Shown: positions 16,976-26,432 of the stretch, piece after piece
Layout: each line of letters opens with the position of its first letter
Position numbering within the stretch: position 1 is the first letter of the stretch
Assembly (NCBI GenBank): GCA_052034085.1
Contig: JBPOJA010000013.1
Coordinates: forward strand, 18,599-82,598
Source: UBA1426 sp052034085
GTDB taxonomy: Bacteria; Bacillota; Clostridia; Peptostreptococcales; Anaerovoracaceae
Direction of reading: 5' to 3'
Length of the DNA: 64,000 bases
Position numbers and translations under genes: made by a program
Notes under the pieces: generated by a model
Database searches by the model: none
Told to the model about the DNA's origin: nothing
What the model saw: the letters and a program-made list of their open reading frames with translations, nothing else

Positions 16976-18370
16976 CTAGTCTTTCCTGTTAACTTCACAT
17001 ACGCAGGGTAAATATTTGTCCAGATATTCATCCCTGATTCTTTTTAGTTCGCTTCTGGGCATCATATCGAGCAGTTCCCATCCAAGATCAAGGGTGTCCT
17101 CAATGGTCCTGTTCGTCTCATAGCCCTGAGAAACATATCTGTTTTCAAAAGCATCGGAAAACTGGGCATAGAGCAAATCGACCTCTGTCAAAGCCGCTTC
17201 TCCCAATATTGCCATCAGCTCTTTTGCCTGTTTCCCTCTGGAATATACAGCAAACAGCTGATTCATGGTGTCTGCGTGATCTTCTCTTGTTTTATCTTTG
17301 CCTATTCCTTTGTCTTTGAGTCTGGACAGAGAGGGCAACACAGATACCGGAGGAACAATTCCCTTCCTGTGCAGATCTCTGGACAAAATGATCTGTCCTT
17401 CCGTAATATACCCCGTCAGATCAGGAATGGGATGAGTTATGTCGTCCTCGGGCATGGTCAGTATGGGTATCAGAGTAATGGATCCCCTGTGACCTTTCTT
17501 CCTTCCCGCTCTTTCATATAAAGTTGCCAGGTCAGTATAAAGATAGCCGGGATAGCCCCTTCTGCCCGGAACTTCCTTACGGGCTGCCGATACTTCTCTC
17601 AGTGCTTCCGCATAGTTCGTAATATCGGTCAGGATGACAAGCACATGCATTTCTTTCTCAAAAGCCAGATATTCTGCCGCCGTAAGAGCTATTCTGGGAG
17701 TGGAAATACGCTCAATGGCGGGGTCGTTGGCCAGATTTGTGAAAAGTACTGTCCTGTCTATTGCGCCGGTTCTTTTGAAGTCCGAAACGAAGAAATCTGC
17801 CTCTTCGTAAGTGATTCCGATGGCGGCAAAAACTACCGCAAAGTTATCACTGCTTCCCAGAACTCTTGACTGCCTTGCAATCTGTGCAGCCAGCTCGGCA
17901 TGAGGCAGGCCGGATCCTGAAAAGATCGGCAGTTTCTGGCCTCTGACGAGAGTGTTAAGACCGTCAATGGCAGACACGCCTGTTTGTATGAACTCAGCGG
18001 GGTAGTCCCTTGCTGCTGGATTCATGGGTAAGCCATTTACATCCAGTCTTTTTTCTGCAATTATCTCTGCTCCTCCGTCGATGGGTCTGCCCAGGCCGTC
18101 AAAGACCCTGCCCATCATCTCTTCGGAGACACCAATCTCTATTCCGCGGCCCAGAAATCTCACTTTGCTGTCTGCCAGGTTTATGCCCGCTGCACTTTCA
18201 AACAGCTGAACCAGGGCATTGCTTCCGTTGATTTCAAGGACTTTGCACTGCCGGACCTCACCGTTTTGAAGCTCAATTTCACCCAGTTCGTCATAGGTGA
18301 CACCTTCGACATTCTTTACCAGCATCAGAGGACCGGCAACTTCGGTAATTGTTCTGTACTCCTTAATCAT
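16976..18370 (-). CDS. ntpB: V/A-type ATPase subunit B (non-catalytic)
   Basis: 464 aa from the ATG at 18370, which has GGGAGG eight bases before it (a GTG nine bases earlier is possible). It lacks a classic P-loop: the equivalent stretch is PIFSGSGLPHAELAAQIARQ, as usual for B subunits. GYPGYLYTDLATLYERAGR is strongly conserved. B subunits contribute to the nucleotide sites from the non-catalytic side. Start overlaps the ntpA end. Confidence 0.96.
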   Translation of the reverse strand: MIKEYRTITEVAGPLMLVKNVEGVTYDELGEIELQNGEVRQCKVLEINGSNALVQLFESAAGINLADSKVRFLGRGIEIGVSEEMMGRVFDGLGRPIDGGAEIIAEKRLDVNGLPMNPAARDYPAEFIQTGVSAIDGLNTLVRGQKLPIFSGSGLPHAELAAQIARQSRVLGSSDNFAVVFAAIGITYEEADFFVSDFKRTGAIDRTVLFTNLANDPAIERISTPRIALTAAEYLAFEKEMHVLVILTDITNYAEALREVSAARKEVPGRRGYPGYLYTDLATLYERAGRKKGHRGSITLIPILTMPEDDITHPIPDLTGYITEGQIILSRDLHRKGIVPPVSVLPSLSRLKDKGIGKDKTREDHADTMNQLFAVYSRGKQAKELMAILGEAALTEVDLLYAQFSDAFENRYVSQGYETNRTIEDTLDLGWELLDMMPRSELKRIRDEYLDKYLPCVCEVNRKD

Positions 18371-20153
18371 CCTGTTCACCTCCCCTGCTGACCAGAGCCC
18401 CTATTTCTTTTGTAAGCTCAGCCATTATTTCTTCATACTGGGCGTTTACCTTTTCTTCTTCAATATATTTAAAGCGTCCGATAGTTTCTCTCAGGGGCAA
18501 TGCTACGAGTTTGTTGAAATCAGCTCCCTTGTCAATGGCTTCCGTACCGAGTCTGTAGTATTCAAAAATCAGCTTCAACAGTTTATGCTGCTTGTTCATG
18601 GAAGCATAGGTATCAATTTCGTGGAAAGCATTTTGATGAAGATAGTCTTCCCTGATGGATTTACTTGCCTCCAGTTTAAACTGGTCTTTAAATGATAATG
18701 CGTCCACGCCCACAAGCTGAACTATCTCCTGAAGTTCGGCTTCTTCCTGAAGCAGCTTCATTGTGTCGCTCCTGAGTTGCGGGAAATCTTTATCTACATT
18801 TTCTGCAAACCACTTGGACAGTCTGTCGATATACAGTGAATAACTGGACAGCCAGTTAATCGCCGGAAAGTGTCTGGAATACGCCAATGCCGCATCAAGG
18901 CTCCAGAACACCTTGACTATTCTCAGGGTTGCCTGGGAAACAGGTTCTGAAATATCTCCTCCGGGAGGAGACACTGCGCCAATGGCGGAAAGTGCACCTT
19001 CCCTGCCATCAGAACCAAGTGCGATTACCCTTCCGGCCCTTTCATAGAACTGGGCAAGCCTTGATGAAAGATATGCCGGATAGCCTTCTTCACCGGGCAT
19101 TTCTTCCAGCCTTCCTGACATTTCTCTAAGGGCTTCCGCCCATCTGGAAGTGGAATCTGCCATAAGGGCTACGGAATAACCCATATCCCTGTAATATTCC
19201 GCTATGGTTATGCCTGTGTAGATAGATGCCTCCCTGGCAGCTACAGGCATATCAGAGGTGTTTGCAATGAGCACAGTTCTTTTCATAAGCGGCTCACCGG
19301 ATTTCGGGTCTTTCAGTTCGGGGAATTCCATGAGAACGTCAGTCATTTCGTTGCCCCGTTCGCCGCAGCCTATATATACAACAATGTCGGCATCTGCCCA
19401 TTTGGCAAGCTGATGCTGTACCACGGTTTTTCCGCTGCCAAAGGGGCCCGGAACCGCAGCAACACCACCCTTGGCTATTGGGAACATGGTGTCTATAACT
19501 CTCTGTCCCGTCAGCAAAGGCATAACCGGCACTATTTTTTCTTTGTACGGCCTTCCCCGCCTGACCGGCCATTTCTGCATCATGGTAATTTCCGCAGTGC
19601 TGCCGTCATCTCTTTCAACAAGGCAGACCACATCCTCAACTGTGAAATCGCCACTTTTTATTTCCTTGACCGTCCCCTCTATGCCGTGGGGCACCATGAT
19701 TTTAAGCTGCACAATAACCGTTTCCTGCACGGTGCCTATTATGTCACCGGCAACAACCTTTGCACCTTCCTTCACGGTTGGAACAAAGGTCCATTTCTTT
19801 TCCCTGGAAAGCGGTTTAACATCAATGCCTCTTTGTATGTTTGTGCCGGTGCGTGCCAGTATTTCCTCAAGAGGTCTTTGTATTCCGTCATATATGGTCT
19901 CTATCATGCCCGGCCCCAGCTCAACGGACAAAGGTACTCCTGTCGATACAACTTTGGCTCCGGGTCCAAGTCCTGCAGTTTCTTCGTAAACCTGAATCGA
20001 TGCCGCATCGCCGCGCATTTCAATTATTTCACCGATGAGTCCCTGCTCTCCGACCCGAACCACATCGAACATGTCCGCATCGGTCATACCCTCTGCTACA
20101 ACCAGAGGACCGGAAACCTTTACTACTCTCCCTTGGTTCACTTTTTCAGTCAC
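18363..20153 (-). CDS. ntpA: V/A-type ATPase catalytic subunit A
   Basis: 596 aa with GTG start. P-loop GPFGSGKTVVQHQLAKW, and the extra non-homologous region of about 90 residues between the N-terminal barrel and the P-loop that distinguishes A subunits from F-type beta. GEEGYPAYLSSRLAQFYERA follows. This subunit hydrolyses ATP to drive ion pumping. Located between ntpG and ntpB. Confidence 0.97.
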   Translation of the reverse strand: MTEKVNQGRVVKVSGPLVVAEGMTDADMFDVVRVGEQGLIGEIIEMRGDAASIQVYEETAGLGPGAKVVSTGVPLSVELGPGMIETIYDGIQRPLEEILARTGTNIQRGIDVKPLSREKKWTFVPTVKEGAKVVAGDIIGTVQETVIVQLKIMVPHGIEGTVKEIKSGDFTVEDVVCLVERDDGSTAEITMMQKWPVRRGRPYKEKIVPVMPLLTGQRVIDTMFPIAKGGVAAVPGPFGSGKTVVQHQLAKWADADIVVYIGCGERGNEMTDVLMEFPELKDPKSGEPLMKRTVLIANTSDMPVAAREASIYTGITIAEYYRDMGYSVALMADSTSRWAEALREMSGRLEEMPGEEGYPAYLSSRLAQFYERAGRVIALGSDGREGALSAIGAVSPPGGDISEPVSQATLRIVKVFWSLDAALAYSRHFPAINWLSSYSLYIDRLSKWFAENVDKDFPQLRSDTMKLLQEEAELQEIVQLVGVDALSFKDQFKLEASKSIREDYLHQNAFHEIDTYASMNKQHKLLKLIFEYYRLGTEAIDKGADFNKLVALPLRETIGRFKYIEEEKVNAQYEEIMAELTKEIGALVSRGGEQDD

Positions 20154-20162
20154 CTTCCTTCA

Positions 20163-20486
20163 TCATTCGCCACTGAACAAAATGTCCGCTCCGACGGCTT
20201 TTTCCACTGATTTTTTCAAAACACTAAGCCCTATTCCGTAACTTCCGTCAATTCCCGGAATGGGAACTATGGCCGGAATCTGTCTTTCCTTGTATCTATT
20301 TATATCTTCAACCATATCTTTGCACAGTTTCTCAGTGATATATATGATGGCATAATCTTCTTTTGCTATGGTATGAAGAATTTTTTTCGCCTCTTCAGGA
20401 TTGTCTGCCGGATGCACAACCAGTCCTACTGCTTTAAATCCAAGCACGCTGTCCCTGTCTCCGATAACTCCGACTTTCTTAGACAT
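20163..20486 (-). CDS. ntpG: V/A-type ATPase subunit F (NtpG)
   Basis: 107 aa, Rossmann-like small subunit: MSKKVGVIGDRDSVLGFKAVG at the start and a conserved PAIVPIPGIDG near the end, both typical of subunit F. It binds the D subunit in the rotor. It overlaps the end of ntpC by eight bases. Confidence 0.93.
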   Translation of the reverse strand: MSKKVGVIGDRDSVLGFKAVGLVVHPADNPEEAKKILHTIAKEDYAIIYITEKLCKDMVEDINRYKERQIPAIVPIPGIDGSYGIGLSVLKKSVEKAVGADILFSGE

Positions 20487-21489
20487 AGGTATCCCTCACC
20501 CTCTCTCTGATTGAATCTTTGGAAAGTTCCTGGAGAAGTCCAGTCAGAATAATCCGTACCGTCCTGATTTCAATCTCTTTTACCAGCAAATGAGCTATCA
20601 GAGGTTCAAGTCCGAAAGTAACTGCCTTGGCTTTCTTGGCATGATCCATAATCGCATTTTCGCAGAGTTTCTCAAAAACCGTAAAGCGGCCTGTTTCCTT
20701 GAGAACATGCCCGCCTTCTATCATAACTTTTTCAAGTCCGAAAGGAATCAGCTTCTCTCCCACATTAACATAGGGTTCGTCATATAATGCTATGAAAAGT
20801 TTGTCGCCTATTCTCCCGCCGTCTATATGAGCATAGTTGAAAAAATCCCAGGGTTTACCCATTTCTCTTACTCTTACAAAAGTCTGCAGGTTCACTATGT
20901 CTATATAGAGTTTGACGTAATCTGTGAGAAACTGATTGCCGATGTCAAAGGATTTTTCCAGCATTTCCTGGAAACATGCTTTATCCAGCAAAATATCCAC
21001 CATCTGGGGGTCCTGTGTCCTTGCGAAAACGTCAATCACGTTAAGTATCGATTTTCGCATTATATCCGTCAAATGTACAAAGTCTCTTTCTCTCAAACTT
21101 TCTTTTAAAACAGGAAGCTCGATGGTCCCTATGTCTATGAGATATCTGTCATAATCTCCACCCAGAAATTCCGCTTTTAGCAGTACTTTGATATTGTGGT
21201 AATCATAGGGATAGAAAAGAGGGGCAATTTCCTCCTTGTCGGGAGCTATATCCTTTACAAAAGTAAAAGTATCCTCAAGCTCCTTTTCAAGCACATGCTC
21301 AAAATCCCTTACATCCGACAATTCCTCCCCGTCACCGTAAGCCATTTCATACACGATTTTCATTGCATCTTCGGCAGTTCTGCTTTCTATCATGGCATCT
21401 GCCATTTCTCTGGTCAGCAGATACCTGCCTACGCTGCGAACTCTCGAAGAGGCAAATACATAGTCATTCTTTTTCTTATCTATGTTCAA
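20479..21489 (-). CDS. ntpC: V/A-type ATPase subunit C
   Basis: 336 aa, all-helical. It starts MNIDKKKNDYVFASSRVRSV and contains YPYDYHNIKVLLKAEF, both conserved in the socket subunit that links the rotor stalk to the membrane ring. Position between ntpE and ntpG matches the Enterococcus hirae ntp order. Confidence 0.94.
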   Translation of the reverse strand: MNIDKKKNDYVFASSRVRSVGRYLLTREMADAMIESRTAEDAMKIVYEMAYGDGEELSDVRDFEHVLEKELEDTFTFVKDIAPDKEEIAPLFYPYDYHNIKVLLKAEFLGGDYDRYLIDIGTIELPVLKESLRERDFVHLTDIMRKSILNVIDVFARTQDPQMVDILLDKACFQEMLEKSFDIGNQFLTDYVKLYIDIVNLQTFVRVREMGKPWDFFNYAHIDGGRIGDKLFIALYDEPYVNVGEKLIPFGLEKVMIEGGHVLKETGRFTVFEKLCENAIMDHAKKAKAVTFGLEPLIAHLLVKEIEIRTVRIILTGLLQELSKDSIRERVRDTYV

Positions 21490-21491
21490 AG

Positions 21492-22085
21492 CTATTCTCC
21501 TTGTGAGCCGTACAGCACCTCCACCACCTCAGGGATAGTGGCTTCCTTAATTTCATTTACCATAGTCTCCAGAGTGGAATTTATTTCGGTGGAGCCTCTC
21601 TTTAGAATGAAACCGCCTTTTGCCTGAATCACATCCGCTGAAAGGCTGATAGTTCCAATTTCTGCTGCATCATTTACTTTTTTTACAAGTTTTTCCCCCA
21701 GTCTGCCCCTATCTCTTTCGTTGAGAAGAAGCTCACCACCCTCTCCTCCAACTTTCAGAACAGCAGAGCTGAGCATCTCCAGATACTCATCTTCTTCCAT
21801 ACCCGCCAGTTTATCCAAAGCCAGATCAAAACTTCTGCTTATCATGTCCTGCATTGCCTGTAGCTTTAATTTTCGCACTTCCAATGCCGCTACCGAACGT
21901 TTTCTGCTCTTTGTCAGTTCAGTATTCTGGTTAGCCTTGATTTGAGACTTAATTCTAATCTTTTCAGCCTGGTCACGGGCTTCTTTCATTATGTCATCTT
22001 TGGTTTTCTGGGCTTCTTCCACAACATCTCTGGAATACTCCATGGCCTCAGCAATTATTTTGGCATTTATATTTTCAATACTCAT
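21492..22085 (-). CDS. ntpE: V/A-type ATPase subunit E (peripheral stalk)
   Basis: 197 aa with a long N-terminal charged helix and a compact C-terminal domain, the usual build of subunit E, which pairs with the G/H-type helix protein to form the outer stalk. It lies between ntpK and ntpC, with 2 bp to the next gene. Confidence 0.9.
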   Translation of the reverse strand: MSIENINAKIIAEAMEYSRDVVEEAQKTKDDIMKEARDQAEKIRIKSQIKANQNTELTKSRKRSVAALEVRKLKLQAMQDMISRSFDLALDKLAGMEEDEYLEMLSSAVLKVGGEGGELLLNERDRGRLGEKLVKKVNDAAEIGTISLSADVIQAKGGFILKRGSTEINSTLETMVNEIKEATIPEVVEVLYGSQGE

Positions 22086-22103
22086 TTATATTCATCCTTT
22101 TAT

Positions 22104-22613
22104 TTAGCCCACGGCTATCTTGACACCATTGAGCATCAAGAAAGAAATCAGCAGAGCCAAAACGGCATAGGTTTCCACCATGGCCGGATAAACCATGCCT
22201 TTTGCCAATTCTTCAGGACGTTTGGAAATCAGCATAATACTGGCGGCTGATGCCTTACCCTGGGCTATTGCCGAAAACAGACCAACCAGGCCGACAGGTA
22301 CAGAAGAGGCAAAGATATATGCTCCTTCTGCCATGGACACGTTAAGTGGTCCGGCGCCACCCAACAATGAAATCTTGGTCATGATAAGGAAGGCTATGAG
22401 CAAACCGTAAATCCCCTGTGTTCCGGGCAAAGCCTGCAAAATCAAAGTTTGTCCGAATTTGTTGGGATCCTCGGATATTACCCCGGCAGCTGCCTGACCG
22501 GCGATACCTATTCCTATGGCACTGCCTATTCCGGCTAAAGCTGCCATTGCCGCCCCTGCCATTGCCAAAAATACTCCGTCAAACAGCAGGTTTTCAAATT
22601 GCAAATAGTTCAT
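22104..22613 (-). CDS. ntpK: V/A-type ATPase rotor subunit K, Na+-binding type
   Basis: 169 aa, four membrane helices as two fused hairpins. Only the second hairpin has the ion-carrying acid: Glu147 in PAMVETYAVL. The other ligands known from the E. hirae Na+ ring are also present: Leu62, Thr65 and Gln66 in ALPGTQGIYG, and Gln118 in AIAQGKASA. This matches Na+ rather than H+ transport. GGGAGG precedes the ATG. Confidence 0.95.
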   Translation of the reverse strand: MNYLQFENLLFDGVFLAMAGAAMAALAGIGSAIGIGIAGQAAAGVISEDPNKFGQTLILQALPGTQGIYGLLIAFLIMTKISLLGGAGPLNVSMAEGAYIFASSVPVGLVGLFSAIAQGKASAASIMLISKRPEELAKGMVYPAMVETYAVLALLISFLMLNGVKIAVG

Positions 22614-24578
22614 TTAGTTTTCCTCCCTTTGAATAGCTACGTATTTGGTATTTTCATTAAATGGTTTAAAAGCCTCTCCGCCGCTGATATAGAATTTCCC
22701 GAAAAACTCTACATACTGGAGCCTGCACGAGTGAACAAAAGAGCCAAGACCATTTATTGCAAAATTATATGTGTGGCCAACTATAAAGGCCAGGGTCATG
22801 ATGATTATGCCTTTAATTCCCGAGCCTCCGAAAGACCCCATATTGTTTATTACCGATGCAATGACGCTGGATGCGAGTCCGAGGGCCAGCAGCCTGGAAT
22901 ATGATAAGACATCGGATAAATACCCGGTTATGCCATAAAGACTGCCAAGACCTCCAATAATCCTGCTCAAACCATTTCTATCTCTGCGCCCGGTAAGCAC
23001 TACTCCTGCAGCTCCGACTATGGCCATCCATTTCCCCACAGGGTCGCCTATTCCGGTCAGCGCCAGCACGGCTCCTATAAGTAGCACATACCACAGGCCT
23101 GTGTCAAACAGGGCATCTAATGGTCTGCCATCTTTGATTGACAGCCAGGCCGAAAGTCCCATTCCGAGAAAGAGATGTGCCGCCCCAAGGATGAAACAGA
23201 AAATCAGCAGTTTCATTGGATCTTCCAGCGGATTAAACCAGATGGGAGGAATAGTGATTTCCTTATTGAAAAATGTTCTGGCCACTACTGTAACGATATC
23301 GCCAAACCACCCGCCGAACATTGCTCCCCAGAAAGTGGTGGATATCCCGCAAAAGAAGAAAAGCTTGAACATCTGGCGTTTCATGCCTTCAAGCTTGTAT
23401 TTTTTTAAAATAATACCGGTTAAAATAGTGAGCAAAATCCCATAGGCTGCGTCACCAAGCATCATGCCGAAAAAGATTGCAAAAGAAAGGGCAAAATATG
23501 GCGTTGCATCAATGGAGTTGGGATCAGGCAGAGCGTATAGTTTTGTAATTGACTCAAAGGCATCAGATATTTTGCCGTTCATCAAAAGCACGGGGGTTTG
23601 CTCACCCTTTTCAGGATCTTTAACTTCGTAATGACACTGTGCTTCTTCTAAGGCGGCAATTACTTTATGTTCTGCAGCCGCAGGAAACCAGCCTTCAAAG
23701 GAAAAAGTATGACCTGTAACAAGAAGATTGCCCCTGACAGCAACTTTATTTTTCCTGAGCATCCATTGATCATGGCAGACTTCCAGATTATTTTTGCCTT
23801 CTTCAAAAGAAGCAATCTCCTCTTCAACCTGCCCTTTTTCTTCAGCCAGTTCGGCAAGCTGTTTTTCAGCCAGGACTATATTTTCTTCAACGGTTCCCTC
23901 CAGTTCGCTGAAGCTCATCCTTGAGAAGCCGTAATCTCTAAGGACTTCGTCGACTGCGTCCTTGTCATCCCTGTGATATATACAATAGAAATAATGTTGT
24001 TCCTCATCCCTGTTCACAAGCTCCATTTTGGAATAATATGATTTTTCCTCCATGGCGTGCAAGAACTCATCGTCCCTGGTTCCTGCGGGAGTTACACCCA
24101 TTATGATTCTGGCATATTCCGTTTCAGTTTCGCCCAGAGGGATGTCATAACCTTTCCAGGGAAGTAAAGAAAGCCTGAGGACTTCCAGCTTGTTGATGGC
24201 GTTGCTTATCTCCCCGTGACGAACCATCAACTCGTTAATCCTGTCAACCTCCCGGTCGCTTATGCTTCCTTTGGCGCAGGCCTGCTGAAAGTCTTCAAGC
24301 TTAATATCTCTTCTCGTATGCAGCAGAGGTTTTTTTCCTGTGCCAAATTTATTCAGGGCGGCCAGAGCCTGACTTACCCTGCTGAGCCTGTTGTCACATT
24401 TTATGACAGCGTCCTCGTCCCCATCCAGGCTGACAAGCTCTTTCCATTCCTCATCTTCCAGCTTGGTCTCCTGTGATACGATTTCAACAAGTCCCAGACT
24501 CATCAACTTTTCCATAAGCTGATCCCGGTTGGAAATCAGTCCAATGGCAGAAAGTTTTTTCATTCTTGCTATTGACAC
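22614..24578 (-). CDS. ntpI: V/A-type ATPase subunit I (membrane stator)
   Basis: 654 aa with GTG start giving MSIARMKKLSAIG, the usual N-terminus. The first half is soluble and coiled-coil rich; the second half has about seven to eight membrane helices, including FFGMMLGDAAYGILL and DVLSYSRLLALGLASSVIAS, which holds the essential arginine. It forms the ion half-channels against subunit K. Confidence 0.95.
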   Translation of the reverse strand: MSIARMKKLSAIGLISNRDQLMEKLMSLGLVEIVSQETKLEDEEWKELVSLDGDEDAVIKCDNRLSRVSQALAALNKFGTGKKPLLHTRRDIKLEDFQQACAKGSISDREVDRINELMVRHGEISNAINKLEVLRLSLLPWKGYDIPLGETETEYARIIMGVTPAGTRDDEFLHAMEEKSYYSKMELVNRDEEQHYFYCIYHRDDKDAVDEVLRDYGFSRMSFSELEGTVEENIVLAEKQLAELAEEKGQVEEEIASFEEGKNNLEVCHDQWMLRKNKVAVRGNLLVTGHTFSFEGWFPAAAEHKVIAALEEAQCHYEVKDPEKGEQTPVLLMNGKISDAFESITKLYALPDPNSIDATPYFALSFAIFFGMMLGDAAYGILLTILTGIILKKYKLEGMKRQMFKLFFFCGISTTFWGAMFGGWFGDIVTVVARTFFNKEITIPPIWFNPLEDPMKLLIFCFILGAAHLFLGMGLSAWLSIKDGRPLDALFDTGLWYVLLIGAVLALTGIGDPVGKWMAIVGAAGVVLTGRRDRNGLSRIIGGLGSLYGITGYLSDVLSYSRLLALGLASSVIASVINNMGSFGGSGIKGIIIMTLAFIVGHTYNFAINGLGSFVHSCRLQYVEFFGKFYISGGEAFKPFNENTKYVAIQREEN

Positions 24579-24890
24579 TTATTTCACAACCTTTCCGACT
24601 ATCAAAGTAACTGCGGCATCAAGCTGATGTTCAGCCAGGGCTGTGCTCTGACTGATTTCTTCAACAGCCCGGGATAAAATGCTTTCATATTCTTTTTCCG
24701 CATCTTCCTGAGCCCTGCTCAAGGCCTGCCTGAGCTCATCATCCATCTGCCTTGCAGTTTCCTCCAGTAATGAGGCAGCCTGCCGTTCTGCTTCAGCTAT
24801 CATTTCCTTTGATTGTTGTCTGCTGTCTTTACGGATTTGTTCGGCCTTTGCCTCAGCATCCCTAATCAATCTGATCTGCTCTATTGCCAC
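24579..24890 (-). CDS. ntpF: V/A-type ATPase subunit G/H (NtpF-like stalk helix)
   Basis: 103 aa, almost entirely one charged helix rich in Ala, Glu, Arg and Gln, as expected for the partner of subunit E. The GTG at 24890 was chosen because GGGAG lies eight bases upstream, the size fits the family, and a strong promoter occupies the sequence that a longer frame (to 24992) would cover. First gene of the operon. Confidence 0.85.
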   Translation of the reverse strand: MAIEQIRLIRDAEAKAEQIRKDSRQQSKEMIAEAERQAASLLEETARQMDDELRQALSRAQEDAEKEYESILSRAVEEISQSTALAEHQLDAAVTLIVGKVVK

Positions 24891-24950
24891 AGCATTTTCT
24901 CCCTTGCTATTACTTCTGACTTCGGCGAATCTATATATTGTTATTGGAGT

Positions 24951-24979
24951 ATTATATATTTTTTCACAAACTAAGTAAA
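24951..24979 (-). promoter_or_regulatory. Promoter of the V-type ATPase operon
   Basis: On the complement: TTTACT (24974-24979), 17-bp spacer, perfect TATAAT (24951-24956). The leader to the GTG start would be about 55 nt. The stretch 24980-25057 is AT-rich and shows no GC-rich terminator for the MATE gene before it. Confidence 0.72.
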
Positions 24980-25057
24980 GGGTCTGGTGCAAATTGCTCT
25001 TTGAATTTTCATTGAATTATCAACAGTTATGGAAACCTTCATATATATATGCAACAA

Positions 25058-26422
25058 TCAGGATATATCCTGAATAAGATTCCTGAGCCATTTCTTTGAA
25101 TAAAATCGATGTCTGGTAATCAGACCTTTTACTATCTCTCCAGTCTGTGCCATCATGACTATTACATACACCGGCAGATTTGTATAAAACACACCGAAGA
25201 ATACCAAAGGAACCCCTATCAGCCAGACAACCCCAACCTCTGTGAACATGGCAAAGCGTGTGTCACCTCCGCAACGTAAAGTTCCCACTATCTGAAGGCC
25301 TCCGTAAAGATTAATCCACATCATGCATCCAAAAATTGTCAGTATCCATAGCATGTAGTAACGGCCTTCATCACTGAAATTAAAAACATTTACGATAAAA
25401 CGAGAAAATATTATTAAAAGACCGCCCGATATCAGGCCCATTATAATACCGATTCTAAGGAGTCGCTTTGTTAATGCAAAAGCATAATCCATTTCGCCTC
25501 TGCCTATTCGCTGTCCCACCAAAATCAGCAATGCATCACCCAGACTGAAAATGGCCAATATAAACATCTGATTAATTGTGTTGCTGGCTTGGATTGCCGC
25601 ATATTCAGTGACTCCCATCCTGCCATAAAACGCATTATATGTGGCCATGCCTATGCTCCACATAGCTTCGTTTACCGTTACAGGCAGAGCGCTGGCCAAA
25701 ATACTGGTTACCAGAACTTTTCTCCATGTAAAAAATTCTTTAACCGGCCCGGCTATAATATTTTTCTGACCGAAAATTACGAAAAGAACCAGAATAAGTT
25801 CGAGGCTTCTGGAGGTCAGTAACGCAGTGGCGGCACCCATGGTTCCCATTGCCGGGAGGCCGAATTTACCAAAAATCAATGTGTATGCCATTAATGTATT
25901 TACGGTAAATACTATGGTGCTTATAAACAGGGGAATCCTTGTCTGCTGGGTTGTACGCAAGGCGGCTGTGCATGGCACAGTAATTGATACGGTCAGAAAA
26001 CAGAATGCAAAGCGCCTGAGAAAGTGAGAGCCAAGCTCTATTACCTCGGGTATATCTGTGAATAAACGAAGAACAGTTGCGGGAAAGAAAGTTGCTGCCA
26101 GAAAGAAAATCATACCTATTGAAAAACAGAAAGTTACAGCAAAGCCCAGGGTTTTTCTTATGTTTGGGAGGTCATTGACTCCAAAAAACTGGGACATAAA
26201 AGCGGCCGCTCCGCTTGAAAATCCGAAAAGCACGCCCCAATGAATCAGATAGAGCTGCGTAGACAGACCAACCGAAGCCAGCTGTACCTCTCCAAGGCTT
26301 CCCACCATCAGTGTATCTATCAGATTTAAAGACGAGGCTATCAAACTCTGCAATGCAATGGGCAGGGCTATCCTCCTCAGAGTTCCAAGCAGAGACCTGG
26401 TGTCAATTTGTATTTCCTGCAA
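25058..26422 (-). CDS. MATE-family multidrug/sodium efflux transporter
   Basis: 454 aa with 12 hydrophobic segments. The pattern ALPIALQSLIASSLNLIDTL and MVGSLGEVQLASVGLS in the first two helices is typical of MATE (NorM/DinF-like) proteins, which expel cationic compounds using Na+ or H+. The start is a TTG at 26422 with a GGAAAG site five bases before it; no ATG is close. It begins 10 bp after wecB and is the last gene of the glnS-led cluster. Confidence 0.88.
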   Translation of the reverse strand: MQEIQIDTRSLLGTLRRIALPIALQSLIASSLNLIDTLMVGSLGEVQLASVGLSTQLYLIHWGVLFGFSSGAAAFMSQFFGVNDLPNIRKTLGFAVTFCFSIGMIFFLAATFFPATVLRLFTDIPEVIELGSHFLRRFAFCFLTVSITVPCTAALRTTQQTRIPLFISTIVFTVNTLMAYTLIFGKFGLPAMGTMGAATALLTSRSLELILVLFVIFGQKNIIAGPVKEFFTWRKVLVTSILASALPVTVNEAMWSIGMATYNAFYGRMGVTEYAAIQASNTINQMFILAIFSLGDALLILVGQRIGRGEMDYAFALTKRLLRIGIIMGLISGGLLIIFSRFIVNVFNFSDEGRYYMLWILTIFGCMMWINLYGGLQIVGTLRCGGDTRFAMFTEVGVVWLIGVPLVFFGVFYTNLPVYVIVMMAQTGEIVKGLITRHRFYSKKWLRNLIQDIS

Positions 26423-26432
26423 AGTGGCTTTC

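Noticed and set aside
24891..24992. N-terminal extension of the V-ATPase G/H subunit
   Set aside because: The extension does not look like the family and a strong promoter overlaps it; the GTG at 24890 has a proper ribosome site.
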